Source: Zonotrichia leucophrys gambelii (lineage: Eukaryota; Chordata; Aves; Passeriformes; Passerellidae). From it: a DNA stretch of 64,000 nucleotides. This document shows positions 10,334 to 22,096 of the stretch, piece after piece. The notes under the pieces are model-generated. The model made no database searches. It saw only the letters and a list, made by a program, of their open reading frames with translations, and was not told the origin of the DNA. The translations under genes and the position numbers were made by a program. Numbering within the stretch: the first letter of the stretch is position 1; each line of letters opens with the position of its first letter. The stretch covers positions 63,945,921 to 64,009,920 of the forward strand of contig NC_088173.1 of assembly GCF_028769735.1 (NCBI RefSeq), written 5' to 3'.

Positions 10334-10811
10334 GTTTACTGAGGCAGATCAAAGAGTTGAGCTTCCTGAAGACTAAAGATTTAGTTAAAGCACAGCTTGA
10401 AAAGAAAAAAAATCTAAAGGGCTCACAAGTATTCTAAAGCTATCAAACCAAAATATTTTAACATTTTAAGTTTAAGAGTGAGGCCTTTTCATTTTTCATT
10501 TTAGAAGGGCTTCTTACTTCAGTCTCTTGTGTACTGGAAAAGAAAACAGTCAAAATAGAAAAAGAACCCTTTGATGGACCAGAACTTTTGAGGGATATTC
10601 AGTGTTTCTCTCCAGCAGAAGTTGTAATGTTCTCTCTGAGTCAGAACAAGGACCTGCTTTGGAATTGTGGATTAGTTTCATGATGAAGTAAGTGGGTTGT
10701 CGCTGTAACTCACTAATGATTAGAGATTATTTACATACTGGGTTTGAGTGAAGCATGGTGAGGAACAACATGCATTCATTTAAGGCAGGAAATAGGGTAT
10801 TTTATTTCATC

Positions 10812-11096
10812 TTTCTGTGACCAGTGACAGGACCCGAGGGAATGGCTGGAGCTGTGTTGGGGCAGGTTTAGGTGGAGATCAGGAGAGGCTCATCCATCCC
10901 CCAGAGGGTGCTCAGGCAGTGCCCAGGCTCCCCAGGGAGTGGCCGTGGTGCCAGGGCTGCCAGAGCTCCAGCAGCGCTGGGGCAATGAGCTCAGGCTCAG
11001 GTGGGATTGTTGGGGTGTCCTGTGCAGAGCCAGGAGCTGGACTCAGTGATCCTGATGGATTCCTTCCAGCTCAGGACATTCTGTTCTTCTATGATT
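10812..11096 (+). mobile_element. CR1 fragment, young-looking subfamily, copy A
   Basis: From the GTGACAGGACCCGAGG start to the TTCTTCTATGATT end, this copy is almost identical to the one at 54884-55154 over its first ~210 bp, with about two differences. The two diverge only in the last ~40 bp. The TGGACTCAGTGATCC motif and octamer-like 3' end identify CR1. A third, more diverged and inverted member is at 37137-37450. Confidence 0.88.
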
Positions 11097-11211
11097 GATT
11101 TTATCTAATCACGGCAATAATAGGCTGGAACATTTGACTTCTCATCATCTCCAGCTTTCAGAAACAATGTGGAGATCTGTGGAGTCAACACTGTCAAGGC
11201 CTAGAGTAATT

Positions 11212-11530
11212 ATAAAATCACGGAATGTTTTAGGTTGGAATGACCTTAAAGATCATCTCATTACACCCCCTGCCATGGACAGAGACACCTTCCAGTAGGC
11301 CAGGTTTCTCCAAGCCCCAGTGTCCAACCTGACCTTGGACATTTCCAGGGATAGGGCAGCTACAGCTGCTCTGGGCAACCTGTGCCAAGGTCTCACTACC
11401 CTCACAGGGAATAATCTCCTCTCAATATTCAATCTAATCTTGCCCTCTCTCACTTTAAACCAAGCTTTAAACTGAAAGTTGAAACTGAGCCCTCTGCAGT
11501 GCAGCCCACAGTGTTCCCTAAGAAAACGCT
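11212..11530 (-). mobile_element. CR1 LINE fragment, minus orientation
   Basis: Starts with the complement of the CR1 terminus (AAATCACGGAATGTTTTAGGTTGGAATGACC), then CCTGCCATGGACAGAGACACCTTCCA, CTGGGCAACCTGTGCC and TTTAAACCAAGCTTTAAACTG. The order is that of a reverse-complemented CR1 3' region. Confidence 0.88.
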
Positions 11531-12120
11531 GAAGCGATGGATGTACAAGCTTGGGGGATATGGTTAAATAAATATGGTGTCCCAGACTTGGTTCGTGGGG
11601 CAATGAATTTCCTCCCCTCTTTGTTTTACTCACCTACTTCTTGGGATCTTGGCCATGATGTGGTCCTCATGTATTTTCTTCCTGTAAAACTGAGTAAGAA
11701 AGAAAAGCAATTCAACAGCCCTGATTTTTTTTCTCCTTTCGAACAATCTCAATGCCACCTGCACTGCAGGTCTGCAAGTTAATCTCATGGATGCTTGTGC
11801 ACACACAGGATCAGTATGATTGCAATCTGCGCATGAAAACCAATTCAGTGCAGACAGGAGGGAGGCTCAGGGGGGAAACACAGCCAGAAATCAATTGACT
11901 CGTCTGTGTATCAAAAGCACTGGAGAGAATCCCATCAATAAGATATAAACCACAAAACACCTTTACCTCCCTCCCTCCTGAAGCATTTGATAAGTGAATA
12001 TAAAATACATGAAGGTCACGAGAAAGGGAGTTGGCACCTCTGTGTTGCTGTTAACGAGGAAAAGAGGCAGAGAAAGAAGCAGCAGGAGAAGAAAACAGGG
12101 ATATTAAAGGAACTTTGGAG

Positions 12121-12400
12121 AGAATCACAGAATCACAGATTTTCTAAGGTTGGAAAAGCCCTCTGAGATCACCAAGCCCAATTGCTACCCCAGCATTGCC
12201 AAGGCCACCACTAACCCACATCTCCAAGTGCCACACCCACACAGCTTTTAAATCTCTCCAGGGATGGGGACTGGGGACTCCACTGCTGCCCTGGGCAGCT
12301 GTGCCAGGGCTGGGCAGCCTTTCCAGGAAGGCATTTTCCCTAATACCCAGCCTGCAACTTCTCTGGAGCAACTTGAGGCTGTTTCCTCCAGAGGGGATAA
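12121..12400 (-). mobile_element. CR1 LINE fragment, older subfamily, minus orientation
   Basis: Opens AGAATCACAGAATCACAG, then GGTTGGAAAAGCCCTCTGAGATCACCAAGCCCAA, followed by CTCCAGGGATGGGGACT and CCAGGAAGGCATTTTCC. The AAGCCCTCTGAGATCA signature differs from the more common copies here and resembles the copy at 45985-46378. Confidence 0.85.
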
Positions 12401-14523
12401 AAGAGATAGTGAAGGATTGTGGTTCACACTTGCAGGGACGAATACCTGTGGATGTGAGTAGGCACCTTTGACACTCCTGCTCCAGCTTTGTGCCTCCTGC
12501 TCTCCAGGAAAATGGTCTTTTCAAAATGTGGGATGCCACAAGGAATCCACAAATCTGGGGGGTGTGAAGTACAGGAGGGCAGGGAAGGAAAAAGCTGAAG
12601 TACAGCAAGTGAGCATTTTCCCAACCTCCTCTTCTTGATCTCCCTAGAAAGAAAAGTTGGGTTGAAATCTCCATGTGGAATTTGCCTCTGGAGCTGGATG
12701 CAGCCAATGTGAATTAAGATTCAGTTACTTTGATGAGCACAGCATTCAGCAGGGACAGCAAAAAGACATGAGAATCTTTAAGCCTCTTGCCTCGTCATCA
12801 GCACTACCAGGAGGGTTTCAGTCATGGACATGACTGCTTGGATTAGGTTTAATGTGGAGGAGAGCCCTTGGATAGCACGAACAATATTCACATCAATGAA
12901 GACCGGGAAAGGAATGATCTGAGGAGTGACAGGTGGCAAAGAATGAGTGCTGAAAGTTTTGGTTGTGTAAGATGCAAAAGAAATATCAGATAACAAAGAA
13001 ACAAGCATATAAGAAAGAAAAATCAGATAAACAAAGAAACAAAAAGCTGAGATCTAGGTGCTATATTTGGGTGAAAACCACCACAACAATCCCCGTCTGT
13101 CCATCAGATACTTTCTAGGTGAGAAAAAGCAGGCTGAAATGGAACCTGAACCAAGGAATTGCATGTTTTATCTCCTCTTTTCATCCTTATTCATTTAAAA
13201 AAGGACCAAAAAGCAATAATAACCTCCTTTGTCTTATCCTGGAAAATACTTTGCCTTCCCAAATCCTTGAAAATGCAATTAATTTTTCTCTTACAGTTCT
13301 CTACCAGCTATTTTGTCTCCTGTGCAAGAGAGGATTGAGTACAATGACATAGAGATGCTTATATCTCTTAAAAGCAAATAAAGGTGCTACACAGAGAGAA
13401 AGCCACCCCACACCCTGTCCGTTGCACATGGCTCCTTGGCCACATCCAGGGGTTGCATCCCTGCTGCCATGCTTGGGGCCAGAGAAGCAAGGAGGCCATG
13501 GGGACCTCATCCTCTCTCCCTGACCCCTCTCCATCCTCCCCCTCCTTGGGCCACAAGAGCTCCTATCTTGGCCAGTGGCCCTGAGATGCTCTAGAATCCT
13601 CCTCATGTCCCAGCTGGATGGGCATTCAGCTTGCAGCCTTCATTAGAGGTTTTCAAAAGAGGAGCATCAGGAAATTGCCAAAATAACCCACCATGAAAAT
13701 AAGTTAAGAAAAGATTTTTACCCTTCCTATACCAGCACAGTTAATACTAAGGAAATTTACAGATCTGGACAAAATAAAAGAAGGTTTAGACTGAGGAGAA
13801 GTAACCTAAATTTTAACGAAAAGGCTTCAGAGATGCTGCAGAATCAGACTAGTTAATCAAACTAATTAAATGATTGCGAGATACACTAGTAGCATGGCTC
13901 AGTGAAATGAAGAGAAAGAGAAGAGACTAGAAATTCTCTGTTCTCTTTCTAGAAATATGCTGAATTTTGTTTCCCCTGCAGGTCCAGCCAGGCAGGTTTT
14001 AGTTGCTTAGAAATCCTTGTTGTTGTACAGACACAGAAGCCTGTCTTTATTTACCCAGGAATTCCTATAATACACAAGCTCTTCAGGCAAACCCTTCTTC
14101 AGCATTTAAGTGGTATTTTTAAGGGGCATTTGAATGAGAGCTGGCACCATGATTTTGCTTCTCTTGTGGAAACAAGCAAGGCAGTGCATCATAAATTAGT
14201 TAATTTTCCTTCACAAAGAGGACACTTACTATTTACTGTCCCTGTTAGTATCTTGGACTGCCTGGTAATGAAATATTTAATGCCAAGGTATTTATGTCAC
14301 CTGCCAACTTGCCAAGAGCACAGGGTTGTGAATGAGGGTGTTAATTACTGCAGGAGAAAGGAACCGCTTGTAGAGGTCAGAGAACAGCCTATGGTGGAGC
14401 CCAGGAGTAGCAACAGCAAAACATTTGTGATGAACATGCTATTTCCATGGAAAACAGGGAACAGTTTCATACCCTGGCTTAAGGGGCAGCTGCTTGCCTT
14501 GCTGGGCCAGGAGGATGTGCTGA
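12401..14523. other. Unassigned intergenic DNA
   Basis: No CR1 signature, tandem array or convincing coding frame. A 202-codon plus frame starting at 14130 runs into the CR1 copy at 14524 and is not a gene. A short GC-richer section near 13400-13600 has open frames of low value. Confidence 0.5.
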
Positions 14524-14905
14524 GGATCACAGAATCATGGAATGGTTTGGGCTGGAAGGGACCTCAAAGACCATCTAATTCCACCTTCTTCCATGGGCAG
14601 GGACACCTTCTACTATCCCAGGTTTCTCCAACTTGGCCTGGAACACTTCCAGGGATGGGGCAGCCAGTTCTGTTGGCAACCTGTTCCAGAGGCTCACCAC
14701 CCTCACAGCCAGGAATTCCCTCCCAATATCCTATCTAACCCTGCCCTCTGGCAGTGGGAAGCCATTCCCCCTGGTCCTGCAAGGCAATCAACACCTTTGT
14801 CCAAAGTCCTTCTCCAGCTCCCTTGGAGCCTCTTTAGGCACTGGAGGCTTCTCAAAGGTCTCCCCTCTCTTCTCCAGGCAGAACCACCCGAGCTCTCAAG
14901 GGTGA
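14524..14905 (-). mobile_element. CR1 LINE fragment, minus orientation
   Basis: Begins ATCACAGAATCATGGAATGG, then TTTGGGCTGGAAGGGACCTC, CCATGGGCAGGGACACCTTC, CTGTTGGCAACCTGTTCCAGAGGCTCACC, CTGGCAGTGGGAAGCCATTC and TCTTCTCCAGGCAGAAC. It covers most of the conserved CR1 3' region in reverse orientation. Confidence 0.93.
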
Positions 14906-14939
14906 ATGCAGGCAGAATGTGACCTAGCACGCTGTGGGT

Positions 14940-15445
14940 CAGGGTGTTGGGAGCAGTCCATTAAATGGTGGCTGCAGTCCCCCTGGAGTGCTGGATGTGT
15001 TTCTGTCGAAGCGATGATCCTGTAGAAGGGTCTGGTCCTTCTCTGAAGGTCCAGTGGTGGTTATGGAGGTCTTGTCCTCTGGGAATCCAGTGGGTAGTGC
15101 TGCTGATGGTGTCCCAGACCTCAGCTGATATCCAGGTAGGAGTGCTTGGTTCCTCCCCCTGGGTGGATCATCCTACAGTGGGGTGATGTAATTTTGAGTC
15201 ATGCGGGGAGCCCTTGATGGCCCATTAGCAGAAGATATCACCAGGAGGGAGCTCTGGGGGATGAGTCATGGAGAAGATAAAGAACACTGCCCCTCCTACC
15301 TCAACAGCTTATGAAGATGGTAATAGAATACATATTTTTGGTTACATCTTACACTGTAACCTAAGAGACAAAGGATGTGCAGCTGTCTTGCAAAGGAGAG
15401 TCCTGAAATGCTGCATTTTGGGCTTTATTTCAGGGAATCCCTTAA
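14940..15445. repeat. Possible LTR-retrotransposon-derived segment
   Basis: Several phrases here (CATGCGGGGAGCCC near 15200, TTAGCAGAAGATATCACC near 15225, GAAGATGGTAATAGAATACA near 15315) recall a dispersed endogenous-retrovirus-related repeat I have seen in bird sequence. There is only one copy in this window, I see no TG/CA ends or target duplication, and I cannot search a library. This is a memory-based suggestion. Confidence 0.25.
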
Positions 15446-17249
15446 GTGCATAGCTAATTTTAAGGACATACTTAACTCCTTCCCCTGAGCAGGTTTTCTT
15501 TCCCAGCCAGAACCAAGGCAAACACTGTCTTTTATTTCCAGGGCATTCATCTGGAATTTTTCACAAGCCTTGAACTCAATAACAGTACTTCTAATTTCTT
15601 ACCAGAAAACAAGTTTCTGTGGTTAGTAAAAAATGACTCCACCTAGAAGGAAGCAAGACATCCTTTGATTGGTGTTCCTTGAGTTGTCCTTGAAGAGGAG
15701 TGGTGGAAGGGGACAGAATAACTTTATACAGCTGCTGGCAATAAATTATTAAAAGCTTTATGAATACAGCATATTATCTGTCCATGTGCCTTCAGGCATT
15801 TTCTGTTCCTTTTCTGCTTTTAAAGCAATTAATCTTGCAACTGCTCATAATTTTCAGAGTCAGTCTTACAACTCTGGAGAATGTGTGAAAATTGGAGAAA
15901 CTGGAGCAAGCCAGTGGCAGAGGAGCTGAGGATTCCCACCATGCTTCCCACCAGTGGGGGCTTGCAGAATGGAACCATCCTTAGTGGGATGTTTTCTGGG
16001 GTATTTTATTGGAAATTGAAAGTTCCCATGCTGGGACTCTCATCCCTTTCTTGGAGAGCTGCTCCTGGCTGTTAGAAAATGCATTTTCCATGTCAGTCTG
16101 TTCTTCCTTATATTAATTCCATTACTCTCAGCTCTCTCTTCTATGCCGTCCCTGAATCACTTATTTCTTGCTTGCAGCCCTAGTCTACTTCCTAAGCGCC
16201 AAACAGAAAATTGTGCTGCTTTTTTCTTTCTTGTCAAAGTACTCTAAAAATCAAAATTTTCATTTACTTCTAGGCTTCACAGCAATGTTTCACCTAATAT
16301 GAAACTACTTGGGCCCCTATAAATCATAAAAAGAGTTCAGGTCTTCATAGCCTTCTCACTTTTATGTCTGCCAGTAGGAGATATGGACCAGGATGCTGCC
16401 TTAGAGGCCTGTCCAGGGGATCCCAGACTCACAGACAGAGGCTGGAGTTGGGGGAGCGCTCTTCTCCTTCTCTCTGCCCACATCGGGGCAATTTTGTATG
16501 AGTAATGAAAGAGAAAAAGAGAAGGGTTCTTCATTTTTTTCTCTGTTCTGAGTGAATGTTCTGCACTGTCAGCTCGAGCTGTTCCCAGCGTCACCTTAGT
16601 GATTACTTAAGTGCTTCATACTCAGCTGAACAGCTTGATCAGGACACCACAGAGCCCTGAACCATGTCAGGATACCAGCCAGCCTTGTTGCTATGGCAGG
16701 GAAGAAGTGGTTCAAGTTTAAGCAGCGGTGCATGGATTTTAAGGACCCCCAGATTGTCCCAGTGGGCTGCAGCTTGGGGTTGAAGGTATCCTGTGGGCCC
16801 ACAGCAGCAGGATGGTGCAGCCACTGACATTTCCAGTAAAACAGGGTTTCACCAGTTCCTCCAGCAATCCTTCTGCCCAGATGCTGCAGGACTTTTGCCT
16901 GGTAAAAATAATTTGGCTTGAATTTGTAAATAGTCTGGGATCTTGATTCTGGCAAATTTATCCTTGCTGAGAAAGCTTCTCCTCACTCCAGTACAGATTG
17001 TGGAAGCTGGGCTGCTCCAAATGCTGTCATGAGGAGTTGCAAAGCCTCCTCTGGACAGTGTGGAAAGGAGAGCCCCGTGGCTCAGATGGGACTTCTCACC
17101 ATGGGGAGGTTGGAGCCAAATCACTTTGAGTGCTGAAATCTGTTCAGCTGGAAGGTGCTACAGATCCAACCTGATGAGTGATACACAGAGTGATTACATC
17201 CAAAAGGAACCTCAGAGGGGGTTGATGTGGAGCAACCGAGAAAGCCCCT
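15446..17249. other. Unassigned intergenic DNA
   Basis: No gene, array or clear element. Open frames of about 60-120 codons occur on the minus strand around 16340-16960 without recognisable similarity. The part from 16600 to 17200 may hold very old repeat DNA that I cannot classify. Confidence 0.45.
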
Positions 17250-17815
17250 GGGCTGTGCCAGCTTTGGGGTGGCAGCAGGGCCAGGGCAGTGCCACAGTGT
17301 CCCTGTGCTGGCACTGCTTGGGCACCTCCAGGGCTGGGGCAGCTCTGGAGAGTCCTGGAGGGGCTGGAGCATGGCCAGGGCAGGAACAGAGCTGCCTGGG
17401 AAGAGGCTGCAGAATCCCTGAGGGAGCTGGGCAGGGGCTGCAGAATCCCTGAGGGAGCTGGGCAGGGGCTCAGCCTGGAGCAAAGGAGGCTCAGGGGGCC
17501 CTTGTGGCTCTGCACAGCTCCTGCCAGGAGGGCACAGCCAGGGGGATTTGGGATCTTATCCTAGAGAACAGGGACAGGAGCAGAGGGAACGGCCTCAGGT
17601 TGCACCAGGGTGGGCATTGGGGAATTAGGGAAAGGGTTGTCCAGCCCTGGTACAGCTGCCCAGGGCAGTGGTCCCCATGCCTGGGGGGGATTTCAAAGCC
17701 CTGTGGATGTGGCACTTGGGGACATGGGGCAGAGGTGGTCCTGGCAGTGATGAGGTTGCAGTTGGACTCAATGGTCTTGGAGAGGTTTTGTGGCCTAAAT
17801 GAGTCTAAGTGTTGT
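17250..17815 (+). mobile_element. CR1 LINE fragment with 31-bp internal repeat
   Basis: Same CR1 subfamily as the copy at 61618-62487. It has TGTCCCTGTGCTGGCACTGC, GGGGCTGGAGCATGGCCAGG, two tandem 31-bp units at 17403-17464 built on CTGCAGAATCCCTGAGGGAG, then GCTCAGCCTGGAGCAAAGGA and CTCTGCACAGCTCCTGCC. The 3' part is more diverged and ends with the TTGGACTCAATGGTCTTGG block. Long frames on both strands here are repeat artefacts. Confidence 0.88.
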
Positions 17816-18017
17816 TCTGGGTTTGTGACAGGAGCACATCCTTGGGAAATCCCTGGCATTTGGGATGTCGTTTCACAGCTCTTTGGGAAAAGGACTTGCT
17901 GCATGGAGAGGTCTGTGGGAGGGAGCAGAGGGGGTGTTGGCAGCAGTGCCTGCCAGCAGCAGGGTGGTGGCAGCCGGGCTTGCAGAGCAGCCAGGAGATG
18001 GAGCCCACATACAAGAC

Positions 18018-18330
18018 ACCACAGATTCCAACCTCCTGCCACAGTCCCAGGGTGCTCCAAGCCCCATCCAACCTGGCCTTGAACACTGCCAGGGATGAGG
18101 CGGTCACAGCTTCTCTTGGCAACCTGTGCCAGGGCCTCCCCACCTTCACAGGGAACAATTCCTTCCCCATATCCCATCCATCCCTGCTGTCTGGCAGTGG
18201 GAAGCCATTCCCTGTGTCCTGTCCCTCTATCCCTTGTCCCCAGTCCTTCTCCAACGTTCTTGTAAGCCCCCTTTTAGGCATGCAGCCTGATCTCACTTCT
18301 GCCAGTCCCTGTTGAATGCAGACTTTCAGC
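18018..18330 (-). mobile_element. CR1 LINE fragment, minus orientation
   Basis: Reverse-oriented CR1: CAGGGTGCTCCAAGCCCCAT, CCTTGAACACTGCCAGGGAT, GGCAACCTGTGCCAGGGCC, CTGTCTGGCAGTGGGAAGCC, TCCCCAGTCCTTCTCCAACG and CCTTTTAGGCATGCAG. The extreme 3' end is missing. It lies tail to tail with the plus-oriented CR1 at 17250-17815. Confidence 0.9.
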
Positions 18331-20494
18331 CTGGTGTGGGAGTGCTCTGGTGAGGGGCAGCTCTGGGCATCCCCACCTTAGGGGTTTGCAGGATGGCTCA
18401 TCCCACCTTTCCCACCTTCTCAAGGGCAAAGAGCCCTGATGGCCTTTTCTCAACACCCCTGACTGTCACATGCATCCAGTGACCCAACTGCAGCCCCCTT
18501 GCACAGGGGGCATAGGCTGGATTCTGGGTGGGCTCAGCTCACACATCTGGCCTGAGTAAAGGGACACATGTGCAGCTCTTGTGACCACACAGAGCGTCCT
18601 CTGCTGTGTGATCACATCCCCCACCTGTGACAAGAGGGCTGGCTTTGGGGCAGACCCTGTCACAAAACCAGTGGAAGAAGGAGGGAGAGCACCATTCCCC
18701 AGAGTCCACATGTGGTTTGTGGCCTCAGCCCGCAGAGTTTGTGGTCCAGCACAGCTGGAATATTCCTTGCTACTGTCACCTCCATAAAATACACCCAGGG
18801 TTGCATTTGCCTGATTTTTCTCTGCCTCTGCTCTGTTTGTAGAAGCACAGTCCTGGCTGGGACTCTCACACAAACCAATTTCCTCCTCCTGAAAGGCTGG
18901 TTTGCTCTTACCACACACAAGATGATGCGTCCTTCTGCTGTGACAAGCACATTGGAAGAATTTGGGAGCTTCCATATCATTGCCTCCTGGCTCAACAAGA
19001 TACCCTGAGCTACAGAAACAGAAAATCATCCCTTATTTTTAGATCACCCTTCCTGAGGAAGGCTGTAGGTACCTCTTGCTGTGGCTGGGCACTCAGCTGC
19101 CTTGTCTCAGCATCTCAAGGCAAGGCGGTCCTTGGGCCACAGAACCAACAAAAGGAAGACACCTCCCCTACAAGTGTGAGACCATGCTCATAAGCTCAAG
19201 ATGAAGTAATCTTTGTTTTATCATCCGTAACACACTCATGCTCCCTCCAGAAAGTGCTTTTTCTTGGCTGTTAGGTCTTCCTCATGATGCCAAGTGTCCA
19301 AAGGCAAGGAAAACCCTTTCCAGAACCACTTGGGCTTGTGGTCTGATCACTAATATCCCATTAAGCAAAAAGGACTGGATTTCAGCAGTTGTTATTTTAT
19401 ATTTTCACAAGAAGACAGGATTTTCTTGGTCTGGGACATCTGTCCAGTGCTATCAGATGCTCTGCAGCAGAGCAGCAGGACCAAGACCCAAACTCAACCC
19501 CCATTCCAGCTGTACTTATGATGAGCATCAATGAAGCTTTTCAAGTCAGATCATCCACATCTCTTGCTCAGCTTCCCAAAGAGCTTCTCTCTTCACTGTG
19601 AAGATGCTCTGTGCAGGAAGGTGGGAGCAACGGGCCTATCCCCAGCACACGAGAGCCTGGTACACCAGCTCCAGCACAAAGCATCTCCTAGAGATTGGTG
19701 CTTCCCACAGCTCCCTCTGGGGAGGATCGCCCCGGCACATCCCACCCGCCCGTGGGGCCCCCTGCTCATAATGCCCCTTTATGAGGCTTCACAAAGGCCT
19801 TCTTGGTTCATCTCCAGGCTGCTCCGAAAGGTTGCCAAGGGTGTCTTTGCAAACAATAAGGGGCCTGTGTTTGTAAGGCGGCTGCAGTCACAAATGCCTT
19901 TTTTGTGACCTGCAAATGAAAATAGCTCCTTCTTTCCCAGCAGATCTTCTGCTGTGTCTTCAAGTCACTTCTGAGGGCTGGAGTGGTGTGGCAGCCATGG
20001 GGCTTCTGGGGGGAGCAAGGTCTCTTCCCTTGCTGACATCCTTCCAGCTGAGTCCTGTCATGAGCTTTTTCTTGCTTGTGCAGTCCAAGAGGCTCAAAGA
20101 GAACTTGGCATCACCTGGAAATGGTCTTCATGATGTAATTTTGTCAAGTAATTTAGCAAACTGGATGGAAATCCTGCTGGACTCCTTGGGATGTGGGTCT
20201 TCCCTAACCATGCCACAAAACCAGGCTTTTAGTGCCAGGAGACATCCCAGTGAAAGGATCTCAGAGGGTGCTTGAATACATCTCCCAGCTGAGGCCAGAG
20301 CTGCACAGGCACGTGGCACACTGCATTTCCGCTCTGAAAGTCATTAACTCACTGAGCTGGGGAAAAGCAGTGCCACCAAAAGAATTTGGGGTGTCCAAGG
20401 TTCTGCAGTACTGGGAGGTGTCAAAAGGACCTTGCACGGAGTGTATTTATTGTGCAAATGAATTTTAATTATATAAAAGAAATGAAATATTAGC
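18331..20494. other. Unassigned intergenic DNA
   Basis: Mixed-composition DNA with overlapping open frames (up to 187 codons, minus strand, near 18466-19029; 125 codons, plus strand, near 19531-19908). None carries a recognisable motif, signal peptide or splice context. No repeats of note. Confidence 0.5.
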
Positions 20495-20711
20495 AATGAA
20501 GTTCTTTCCTGTGAGGGTGGTGAGGCCCTGGCACAGGCTGTCCAGAGAAGCTATGGCTGCCCCATCCCTGGAATTGTTCAAGGCCAGGTTGGACACTGGG
20601 GCTTGGAGCACCCTGGGCTTGTGGAAGGTGTCCCTGCCCATGGCAGGGGAATTGAAACTGGATAACCTTTAAATTCCCTTCCAACACCAATCATTCTGGG
20701 ATTCTATGATT
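20495..20711 (+). mobile_element. CR1 LINE 3' fragment
   Basis: Runs from GAAGTTCTTTCCTGTGAGGG through CCCTGGCACAGGCTGTCCAG and CCAGGTTGGACACTGGGGCTTGG to ATCATTCTGGGATTCTATGATT. Good CR1 3' terminus in plus orientation. Confidence 0.92.
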
Positions 20712-22019
20712 TCCTGGGCTCAGCCTCCCAGAAGCCAGAAGAAAAAAGGTTTTATGAAAGTCACGTTTCTCCTTCCAACTTAAGCAGTTGTATGTGTGGC
20801 AAATTTGGAAAGCTCAGCATTATTTAATTTTTGAAGCCACCTGGGGTAGCACAGGCAGGGGTGTTTAACTAGACTTAGAAACCCTCATATCATAGCCAGG
20901 CCAGCTTGGTAGCAGAGAGCCAGGGCAGACCTGCCCAGCCTCAGATTCTTCTCTAACTCTGGCCTGCTCGGAGACTTCCTTCCATCCCAAATCAATGCCC
21001 TTTATTGAAGGTGATTGTGAAAAAATATTAAAAACCTTCACAGAGGCAGGTAGCTGAGAACAGAGCTCAAAGCACCCAGACATGTGTCCCTTGGAAGCAG
21101 AGGTCTACATGTGTCCACCAAGGTAGTGATACAAGTGGTCTGGGGCAGGAGCAGGCAGAAAATGGAAGGATATATGGCTCCATTGAGAAGCTGAAGGACA
21201 TGGGAACAGTTTGTGTGACTCAGCTTGGTGTCAAGGCTAAGATAATGCCTGATGAGTGCAACCCCTCTCAGGCATCCTCAGGATGGAGAGAGGAGAGCAC
21301 AGAGCAGCCCAGGCAGAGAGTGAGAAGCTCATGCACACAAAGCATGCTGTGGCTTCCTCGACTTCCAGGAGTCCAAATAAACCCCACATCCTGGGATGTG
21401 GCAACAGAGTGGAGGAATGGGGCTAAATACTCAAAAGGAATTTAAAGAAAAGAGTTGCAAGATGGTTGCTATAGAACAAAGCCCTGTCAAAGGTTGTATA
21501 GATGGATAGTTCTTCAGGACAAACCTGGTCCTGTATTGTGCTCCTTCCCAGAATCCAGCTCAGCTCTTCTGTTTCCCCAGGCATTCCTACATGGCCAGTG
21601 AAACAATTCCATATTTTCAGCTCTCCAGATTGCAGGTGAGCTTAGGAAGCTAGGAATATTTAAAAGAGAACTTGTCAAGAACTGGCTGTATACAAATAAA
21701 TTTTAAAGTGGTCTTGTAAAGCCTTTTACTATTTCGACAGTGGGAGGATGACAGAGAGGACAGACAGAGGAGAGACAAGACTTCCTACACATTCACAGTA
21801 AAGGGACGAGGTGCAATTTGCAGGAAAAAGAAACCCAACTGGATATAAGGAAGGAAAAATGCATCATGAGGGTAACTGAAGAGAGGAAGAGGAACACGCA
21901 TTTTAGGAATCTGCATAATGAGGTGAAACCACTGATCAGTGATTTCAAGGCAGGTGTATGAAGGCTTGACCAACCCTCATCAGCACCCTGTCTTGAACTG
22001 ATATTTGTACTGCATAGGT
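20712..22019. other. Unassigned intergenic DNA
   Basis: Mixed-composition sequence with only short open frames, none over about 80 codons. No repeat, LTR end or promoter-like cluster is visible. Confidence 0.5.
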
Positions 22020-22096
22020 AGAAGTGTTGGGTTAATGGTTGGACTCAATGACCTTGGACCTCTTTTCCAACCTAAGTGATTCTGTGATTCTGAACC
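22020..22096 (+). mobile_element. Short CR1 3' terminal fragment
   Basis: Only the last ~75 bp of a CR1 are present: GGTTGGACTCAATGACCTTGG, then TTTCCAACCTAAGTGATTCTGTGATTCTG. It is an extremely 5'-truncated insertion. Confidence 0.85.

Noticed and set aside
17491..18315. Overlapping 160-230 codon frames on both strands
   Set aside because: They fall on two CR1 fragments and the spacer between them.
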